Source: Candidatus Poseidoniaceae archaeon (GTDB lineage: Archaea > Thermoplasmatota > Poseidoniia > Poseidoniales > Poseidoniaceae). From it: a stretch of 8,604 bases of DNA. Made by a program: the position numbers and the translations under genes. Below the pieces are notes generated by a model. It ran no database searches. It was not told the DNA's origin and saw only the letters and a list, made by a program, of their open reading frames with translations. Positions within the stretch are counted from its first letter, which is position 1; each line of letters opens with the position of its first letter. This document shows positions 1 through 5,536 of this stretch, one piece after another. The stretch is from contig JASLVI010000058.1 in assembly GCA_030741455.1 (NCBI GenBank), forward strand, positions 1 through 8,604, given 5' to 3'.

Positions 1-393
1 TTGATGCAAGGGGCTTTGCAGACAACAGAGAAAGCGCCACCACAGATGACTGTCAGTGTCCGATCGCTTGACAATGGATATCATGTCATTCGAGTCACAA
101 GCTTGGATCAAACACTTGACCCAGGGCGCATTTCATTCAATCTTCAAGAAGAAGGGTCAAATGGAAATGGTTCCTTTAACGGCTATGTGAACGATGCAGA
201 AGTCTATTCTGTAATCGGTTCAAACATTTCGTTCCATGACCGTGATGCAAGTTATTCAATCTCTGCCGGTGATTATTTTGTCGTTCATTCAGAAGCAATT
301 GGATCCGATGAGGGTGTTTGGACGTTTTCACTGTTGGATGAAAGCATTCAGTACGTGCTCGTCCGAATCGACTTACCACCTATGACTTCATGA
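1..393 (+). CDS. C-terminal part of a secreted, pilin-like protein (5' end outside window)
   Basis: The reading frame is open from the first base and ends at TGA 391-393, so this is most likely the last 130 residues of a longer protein. A TTG at base 1 and an ATG at base 4 exist, but neither has visible upstream signal and the product would lack a signal peptide. The sequence is beta-rich and low in lysine. A Pro-Pro stretch at residues 13-14 is followed by a strand-rich segment (VSVRSLDNGYHVIRVTSL, about 19-36), and a D-x-D...ISAGD-x-F segment lies at about 80-93. That last pattern resembles the acidic loop seen near the end of archaeal type IV pilin-like (DUF1628-type) secreted proteins. 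The pilin-like assignment is an inference from general pattern. A class III signal peptide and hydrophobic N-terminal helix would be expected upstream and cannot be seen. Its stop interlocks with that of the convergent gene at 388-1137. It could instead be another cell-surface beta-sandwich protein. Confidence 0.6.
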   Translation: MMQGALQTTEKAPPQMTVSVRSLDNGYHVIRVTSLDQTLDPGRISFNLQEEGSNGNGSFNGYVNDAEVYSVIGSNISFHDRDASYSISAGDYFVVHSEAIGSDEGVWTFSLLDESIQYVLVRIDLPPMTS

Positions 394-1137
394 CAGGTCT
401 TCTGTATCATTGAGTGCTCGAATAAAATTCAATTGAGCGTTCTTTTCACGCAATGCTTGCTGAAGAATGGCAAAAACATCCTCTGTGCATGCCGAACTGA
501 GTGCGGATTGGCGATCTTCTTGCTTGTCAAGAACTGCGTTGGCAACTTGCCATAGTGATGCCGTATCATAGGGCAGGAATTCTTCTTCGAGAACAAGAAG
601 CATTTGCTCGAGTTGGACTTCATCATTTCGAAAAATGGAGTTCATATCAACAATATGTTGCGCCCAATCATGAAGAAATGCTGACCACTCTTCGGCAGGA
701 AGTTCCCCTTCCAATTCATCAAGCAATCGAATCTTGGCACGAAGATACAATTTCCCCTCAGGAGAATCATGAGCATATTGTTCAACCAAATCATCAACAC
801 TTGGATAGATTTCACCGAATGGCATCGAGGGAAGCGCTGACTGGAGTACTTCAATAATCTCGAATCGTTGATTACCATGTGCAGTAAACATGATGTTTGT
901 CCCTTGCTCTTGCATATCCTCAACCAAGCAGAGCACACCAAATGTTGAAGGCTGTGACCATCCATCTGTTAATTCAATTTCAGAATCGTGAGCGATGTAA
1001 CCAAACGGATATTCGTCAATTGTGCAATCATCAAGCATTTGCTTGTATCGTGGTTCAAAGACACGAAGTTGTTCTCGAACCGTTGGAAAGATTCCAGCCG
1101 GCAAAACGAACAAAGGAATCGTTTGCTCATCGCTCAT
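388..1137 (-). CDS. Stand-alone LON substrate-binding domain protein
   Basis: This 249-residue protein consists almost wholly of the domain that forms the N-terminal substrate-binding part of Lon protease (PUA-like fold plus helical bundle). Visible hallmarks are PLFVLP at 8-13, the FEPRYKQML helix at 27-35, and GNQRFEI at 88-94 in the position of the usual G-x-R-F element. The second half is acidic and helical. It has no AAA+ Walker motifs and no Ser-Lys protease domain, so it is not a protease. Such small LON-domain proteins are widespread in bacteria and archaea and their role is mostly unknown; substrate or adaptor binding is a guess. The start ATG at 1137-1135 is the first possible one because a TGA stop lies three codons upstream in frame. 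An AGAGGTG element sits about 12 bases before it, which is long for a ribosome site. The gene follows moaA by 39 bases on the same strand and is probably cotranscribed. Its TGA overlaps the opposing TGA of the gene at 1-393. Confidence 0.88.
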   Translation of the reverse strand: MSDEQTIPLFVLPAGIFPTVREQLRVFEPRYKQMLDDCTIDEYPFGYIAHDSEIELTDGWSQPSTFGVLCLVEDMQEQGTNIMFTAHGNQRFEIIEVLQSALPSMPFGEIYPSVDDLVEQYAHDSPEGKLYLRAKIRLLDELEGELPAEEWSAFLHDWAQHIVDMNSIFRNDEVQLEQMLLVLEEEFLPYDTASLWQVANAVLDKQEDRQSALSSACTEDVFAILQQALREKNAQLNFIRALNDTEDLS

Positions 1138-1176
1138 GTAGTATCATCACACCTCTCACTCTTGAAGGGTTGTGAT

Positions 1177-2178
1177 TCATCCACCGATGTAAGACATTTC
1201 CACTTTCAGTTGTTCTGTTTGATTTGAACGTTGTTCAGAGTACCGATCGGTTCGGTCATTCCATATGCTTTGAATGGCGTTGGATATATCTTCCTCGGTC
1301 CCATCCATCCGCAAAATACTGCGTACATCATGACCTCGATTTGAAAATAGGCAGGTGTAGATGCTCCCATTTGCAGAGAGCCGTGCCCGTGAACAATCAC
1401 CACAAAATGGATTTGTAATTGATTCAATAAACCCTATTTTCCATCCTTCTTTCGTGGTATACACCTTTGCAACATCACTTTTGTGAAGTGGCTGATTTCG
1501 TTGGAGGGATCCAAATTCATCGTCGAGCAAATCTCGCATCGATTCAGCTGAAACCACATGCTCAAGGTTCCAGTCATTCGTAGTTCCAACATCCATGTAT
1601 TCGATAAAACGAACAGGGACGCCCCTAGGTCCAAAGGCACGTACCATCGGTACAATCTGCCCTTCGTTGACATCCTTTTTGATAACTGTATTCACTTTGA
1701 CAGACAAGCCAACCTCCAATGCGGCATCAATACCTTCCAGAACCATCTGAGGATTTGCACTTGTATCTCCCATGGACTTGAAGATTGATTCGTCGAGAGC
1801 ATCCAATGAAACAGTCACTCGACTGAGCCCTGCCTGGTACAGTTTCGCAACGTGTTTTTTCAACAATAATCCATTGGTTGTCATTGCGATATCGAGTTCA
1901 TTTGAACATGCGCGTAATTGAGCAATGAGGGAATGGAGATCTCGCCGAAGAAGTGGTTCACCACCTGTTAAACGCACTTTGCGAAGCCCATAAGGAATTA
2001 ACGATTCGACAATACGTACAATCTCTTCAAAACGTAGAATATCTTCTTTGGGAAGAAACGGATAATCGGCATCAAAATGTTCTCTTGGCATGCAATAACG
2101 GCAGCGCATATTACAACGATCCGTTACCGAAATTCGCAAGTCGAGGAGAGGACGATTGTGAGCATCCTCAATGGCCAT
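1177..2178 (-). CDS. moaA: GTP 3',8-cyclase MoaA (molybdenum cofactor biosynthesis)
   Basis: MoaA is a radical SAM enzyme that turns GTP into (8S)-3',8-cyclo-7,8-dihydro-GTP, the first step of molybdenum cofactor synthesis; MoaC then forms cyclic pyranopterin monophosphate. At 333 residues it has the usual family length. The N-terminal cluster motif C-x3-C-x2-C is at Cys22, Cys26 and Cys29. The SAM-binding TGGEPLLRRDL follows, roughly residues 70-80. The second [4Fe-4S] site, which binds GTP, is C-x2-C-x13-C at Cys259, Cys262 and Cys276. The protein ends in Gly-Gly, the conserved tail needed for activity in this family. All catalytic features are therefore intact. The start ATG at 2178-2176 is the earliest possible because TGA lies two codons upstream in frame. 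Only a weak AGG precedes it. It is divergent from aroA and probably cotranscribed with the LON-domain gene downstream. No other moa or moe gene is in the window. Confidence 0.97.
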   Translation of the reverse strand: MAIEDAHNRPLLDLRISVTDRCNMRCRYCMPREHFDADYPFLPKEDILRFEEIVRIVESLIPYGLRKVRLTGGEPLLRRDLHSLIAQLRACSNELDIAMTTNGLLLKKHVAKLYQAGLSRVTVSLDALDESIFKSMGDTSANPQMVLEGIDAALEVGLSVKVNTVIKKDVNEGQIVPMVRAFGPRGVPVRFIEYMDVGTTNDWNLEHVVSAESMRDLLDDEFGSLQRNQPLHKSDVAKVYTTKEGWKIGFIESITNPFCGDCSRARLSANGSIYTCLFSNRGHDVRSILRMDGTEEDISNAIQSIWNDRTDRYSEQRSNQTEQLKVEMSYIGG

Positions 2179-2248
2179 GCTTCATCGAACCTGAATTGTA
2201 TTGTGAATGTTTGCAAGCCTTCATCTGATAGTGTATTTTGGAAGAACT

Positions 2249-3595
2249 ATGACCAAAGGTAGGGTGAAGAATTGGGGCCTTCGAAGAAAAGGGCATCAAC
2301 CGAGCCACATACCTGCTCTTGAAATCCATCCAACAACCATCAACAATGAATGGATTCTTCCTCCATCAAAGAGCCACTTAATTAGAATGTTGTACCTATG
2401 TGCATTAAGTAAGAATAAACATACGTTGCAAAATTTCAAGAATCTTGGTGAAGATGCTGAAAGCATGAAACGTTGTCTAGCACAACTGGGTGCAACATTC
2501 ATTCCACTTGAAAATGGGATTGAAATTAATGGATGTGGAATTGAAAGATTTCAAAACTCGCCTAGTACTCTTTATGCAGGTAATTCTGGGACAGCACTTC
2601 GATTTTTAATTGGGCTTACTTCGAGACTTCCTTTCCAAAGCAAGGTGGATGGTGATGCTACTCTAAGAAACAGAAATCATTCGGACTTGTTGGATTCCAT
2701 ATCATTGATTGACGTTAACATCTTGCATGAGATTGAAAATGAACAGTTACCAATCCTGGTGCAGGGCCCGTGGAAGGGTTCAGATCTGAGTGTTAATGTA
2801 AGTCGGTCCTCTCAGCCTTATTCGAGTCTCTTATTGGCATCTTGTGGATTGAAAGAACCGGTAACTATCAAATCAAAGGGTGATGCTGTAAGCCGCCGAC
2901 ACGCGTCTGTAACCATCGATTTGATGCGAGAATGTGGAGCATCCGTCGATGTTCAAGATGATGTTACGTTGATTCAACCATGGACATCAAATCCACCAAG
3001 TCATTGGAATGTTCCCACTGATGCTTCCATGATGGCGTTTCCTGTTCTTGCCTGTATTTTGACAAAGGAATCGATCAACATCGAGAACCCAATCGAACTA
3101 GAGCATTCATTGGGCCATGAAGTAATGCTCGAACATCTCTCAGCTTTTGGAATTCAGGAAGAGGCAGGAACGTTAACTTACACCGGCAATGTTGCTTCTT
3201 GCGAAATTGATTTACGCGATGCAAACGATCTCCTGCCTCCACTCTCAGCAATTCTAGCACTCTCTGGGGGCGGGCGTTTGTATGGAGCAAGTCATGCGCA
3301 ACACAAGGAAAGCAATCGAATCAAATCCACGGCAGATCTTCTCGAATCCTTTGGTTTAAGGTGCACAATTGAAGAGGATGGATTGTCTATAGAAGGAGGT
3401 CAATCACTAATTATGCCATCGGAATTTGTCGATACCTATGGCGATCATCGGATTCAAATGACGGCTATCTTGCTCGCAACACAAACTGGGGCGACGGTTG
3501 AAGGCCCAGAATTGCATAAAATCGCATATCCCGATTTCTTACAGCGACTTTCAACCATGCCTACCGAAGTGCTTGTCAAGGGAATCCAAGGATAG
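2249..3595 (+). CDS. aroA: 3-phosphoshikimate 1-carboxyvinyltransferase (EPSP synthase)
   Basis: AroA transfers the enolpyruvyl group of PEP to shikimate 3-phosphate, the sixth step of chorismate and aromatic amino acid synthesis, in the cytosol. From ATG 2249 it has 448 residues (E. coli enzyme 427). Visible motifs are PPSKS 38-42 with Arg46, GNSGTALR 111-118, SSQP 187-190, the catalytic-type Asp327 in NDLLP, K-E-x-x-R at Lys353/Glu354/Arg357, DHR 399-401, and Lys424 before YPDF. These match the substrate and PEP ligands known in E. coli (Lys22, Asp313, Glu341, Arg344, Asp384-His-Arg386, Lys411). The start is uncertain. The frame is open from ATG 2207, which would add 14 residues but has no ribosome site. 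ATG 2249 has GGAAG just upstream, and GTG 2264 is another option. Even from 2249 there are 37 residues before PPSKS, longer than usual. The 3' end overlaps convergent mutL by 45 bases. The first half uses AGA/AGG arginine codons, which become rare in the second half. Confidence 0.96.
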   Translation: MTKGRVKNWGLRRKGHQPSHIPALEIHPTTINNEWILPPSKSHLIRMLYLCALSKNKHTLQNFKNLGEDAESMKRCLAQLGATFIPLENGIEINGCGIERFQNSPSTLYAGNSGTALRFLIGLTSRLPFQSKVDGDATLRNRNHSDLLDSISLIDVNILHEIENEQLPILVQGPWKGSDLSVNVSRSSQPYSSLLLASCGLKEPVTIKSKGDAVSRRHASVTIDLMRECGASVDVQDDVTLIQPWTSNPPSHWNVPTDASMMAFPVLACILTKESINIENPIELEHSLGHEVMLEHLSAFGIQEEAGTLTYTGNVASCEIDLRDANDLLPPLSAILALSGGGRLYGASHAQHKESNRIKSTADLLESFGLRCTIEEDGLSIEGGQSLIMPSEFVDTYGDHRIQMTAILLATQTGATVEGPELHKIAYPDFLQRLSTMPTEVLVKGIQG

Positions 3596-5536
3596 ACGCA
3601 GTGCAGTTGGGCGTCCATGCACACAAGCCCACGGATTTGGTACATTTCGCATGTCTTCGAGCAATCGACGCATCTGAGCAAGTGTGAGGTTATCGTTTGC
3701 TTTCACAGAACCGCGGCATGCGTTCAAGAAGGCGATGTGGTCCTTCCGTCGTTCAATCGTCTCCAGAGGAGCCCCTTCCTCAGAAAGATCTTGCAGTAAA
3801 TCGAACAAAAATGGTTCAAGTTCATCACCGTCCAAGAGGCGAGGAGCTTGTGTAACATCCCATTCGCCCTCACTTTGCTTTTCCAATTTGAAACCGAGTT
3901 CCTCAAATCGTTGCAAAGAGGTTTCAAGATGGGCTTCTTGAGCAAGTGTGAGTTGAATTCGTGAAGCAACAAGACGAGGTTGTGGCAACCAAAGAGATTC
4001 ATCATTTCGTAATCGCTCATATCGAATACGTTCATGCAAAGCATGTTGATCGATGAGTAACAACTCTTCACCTGCTTGAGCGAGAATATACGAATCTGCA
4101 AATTGGGACAACGGTTCCATGACAGGGAGGTCGTTGTCAACACCAGGCAGTGGTGATTCTTCTGTTGGCGAAACACTCCCTCCACATCCTGCATGACGAT
4201 GCAATTCACGCTCCTGATGCGAAAGTGCTGGTGCAACGGGTGTTGATGACATCCCTGGAAGCACCTTTTGAGCAGATGCTGCAATCGATTGCGGCCGGGG
4301 CTTCTCGATTTGATTAGTGACTTCATCAGCAACTTCTCCAACCAAATTCAGTTGCGTCCCTGCCGCAAGTGCCCAACTTGGTGCGGTCGTTGTAGGTGGA
4401 ACCGCTGGATTCTCAACACTTGTTGAAGGCATCAATAACTCTTGAATTGGTTGCTTATCCCCTGATTGAGCCAATCCTTGTAACTCTTGAATCTCTCCAC
4501 TCGAATCTGGTTTTGTTGGCGATGTTGCAAGCGTATGAGCAATGGCTCGCTCAAGTCGTTCAAGCACACGCCATGAATGGCGAAGTCGAACCTCTCGCTT
4601 TGTTGGATGCACATTCACATCAACCTCCTTTGGAGGGACGCGTAAATGAAGAACCGCAACAGGATGTCTTCCTTGCATTAACCGTGTACGATAGCCTCGC
4701 CGAATCGCTTGATGGAAAGGTGTTGAGGCAACCGGTCGATCGTTGACAAAGATGTGAATCTCATCGCCCTTTCCTCGTGAAATGTCGGGTGCGCTGATGT
4801 ATCCTGTCCATGATTCATCACCTGGTACTTCGGAATCTTGGTCAGGAAGAACCAAAGGAAGCAGGTTGGAGGATTGACCTCCTAATACATCATACAGGCG
4901 ATCTTCAATCGATTCGCTCGCTGGAAGGTTTAATGTTGAACGCCCATCGATGGTACAACGAAAAGCCACGTTTGGGTGGGCAATCGCATGAGCGACTACC
5001 ACCTCAACAATTCGTGCATGTTCCGTAGCAGGACGTCGCTGGAATCCAAGACGTACAGGCGTATTTTGGAAGAGGTGCTCGACCGTAACAATGGTACCAT
5101 TCGCCATACCGATTGGCTCCAACGATTTCTGGACGCCATCTTCCATCGATATGCTTCGACCTTCCTGACCCGATGGCCTGGAAGATACGATCAATCGTGA
5201 CACAACACCAATACTCGCAAGTGCTTCGCCACGAAAACCAAGCGTATGGATTTCGTTCAAATCTTCAGGCTGACTCAATTTTGAAGTTGCATGACGAGAT
5301 AAGGCTAATTCCAAATCATTCTCATGAATACCGCTCCCATTGTCTTCGATTCGAATGAGATCAAAACCTCCTCGTTCAATTTCAACATGAATCGAAGTCG
5401 AACCTGCATCGAGCGAATTCTCAAGCAACTCTTTGACAACTTGGGCTGGACGTTCAACAACTTCACCTGCAGCGATGTGACCAATGGTGAAATCGTCAAG
5501 TTGTTGAATCCTCTTCAGTTCACTGATCTTAATCAC
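3551..5536 (-). CDS. mutL: DNA mismatch repair protein MutL (endonuclease type)
   Basis: MutL couples mismatch recognition by MutS to strand incision. Numbered from GTG 5536 it has 661 residues. The N-terminal GHKL ATPase shows ELLEN 36-40 (Glu36, Asn40), DNGSGI 65-70, GFRGEAL 100-106 and DVNVHPTK 306-313 with the Lys that contacts ATP. A Pro/Ser/Thr-rich linker of about 140 residues follows (about 335-475). The C-terminal domain has the full metal-dependent endonuclease motif DQHAX2EX4E at 496-507, plus ACR 606-608 and CVHGRP 638-643, so it should nick DNA itself, unlike E. coli MutL. The start is unclear. The frame opens at TTG 5563, directly after a stop and without a ribosome site. GTG 5536, chosen here, overlaps the mutS stop (GTGATTAA) but has GGAG only one base away. 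Alignment to E. coli MutL would begin about seven residues after GTG. It is cotranscribed with mutS and overlaps aroA at its 3' end. Confidence 0.97.
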   Translation of the reverse strand: MIKISELKRIQQLDDFTIGHIAAGEVVERPAQVVKELLENSLDAGSTSIHVEIERGGFDLIRIEDNGSGIHENDLELALSRHATSKLSQPEDLNEIHTLGFRGEALASIGVVSRLIVSSRPSGQEGRSISMEDGVQKSLEPIGMANGTIVTVEHLFQNTPVRLGFQRRPATEHARIVEVVVAHAIAHPNVAFRCTIDGRSTLNLPASESIEDRLYDVLGGQSSNLLPLVLPDQDSEVPGDESWTGYISAPDISRGKGDEIHIFVNDRPVASTPFHQAIRRGYRTRLMQGRHPVAVLHLRVPPKEVDVNVHPTKREVRLRHSWRVLERLERAIAHTLATSPTKPDSSGEIQELQGLAQSGDKQPIQELLMPSTSVENPAVPPTTTAPSWALAAGTQLNLVGEVADEVTNQIEKPRPQSIAASAQKVLPGMSSTPVAPALSHQERELHRHAGCGGSVSPTEESPLPGVDNDLPVMEPLSQFADSYILAQAGEELLLIDQHALHERIRYERLRNDESLWLPQPRLVASRIQLTLAQEAHLETSLQRFEELGFKLEKQSEGEWDVTQAPRLLDGDELEPFLFDLLQDLSEEGAPLETIERRKDHIAFLNACRGSVKANDNLTLAQMRRLLEDMRNVPNPWACVHGRPTALRLSLDSLDKHFGRHG

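Noticed and set aside
501..857. A 118-codon plus-strand open frame opposite the LON-domain gene
   Set aside because: It is antisense to a well-supported protein gene and has no motif or ribosome site.
1138..1176. Gap between moaA and the LON-domain gene as a possible promoter or terminator region
   Set aside because: At 39 bases it shows only a loosely placed AGAGGTG ribosome-site candidate, with no hairpin or promoter boxes.
2211..2239. TTGCAA and TATTTT spaced by 17 bases upstream of aroA, as a bacterial-type promoter
   Set aside because: The predicted transcript start would fall only a few bases before ATG 2249, the boxes are imperfect, and the host may be archaeal, where such boxes do not apply.
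4324..4338. QLNLV in the MutL linker (near residue 395) as a second clamp-binding motif
   Set aside because: It fits only the loose QLxLx form, lacks aromatic residues, and lies in a low-complexity linker where such matches arise by chance.
3724..4341. A 205-codon open frame on the minus strand inside mutL
   Set aside because: It lies in a different frame of the same strand under the conserved MutL C-terminal domain, has no recognisable motif, and has a Cys/His/Met-rich composition typical of shadow frames.
4396..4746. A 116-codon plus-strand open frame opposite mutL
   Set aside because: It is antisense to the MutL linker and ATPase end, has no ribosome site and resembles no known family; it is explained by the codon bias of mutL.
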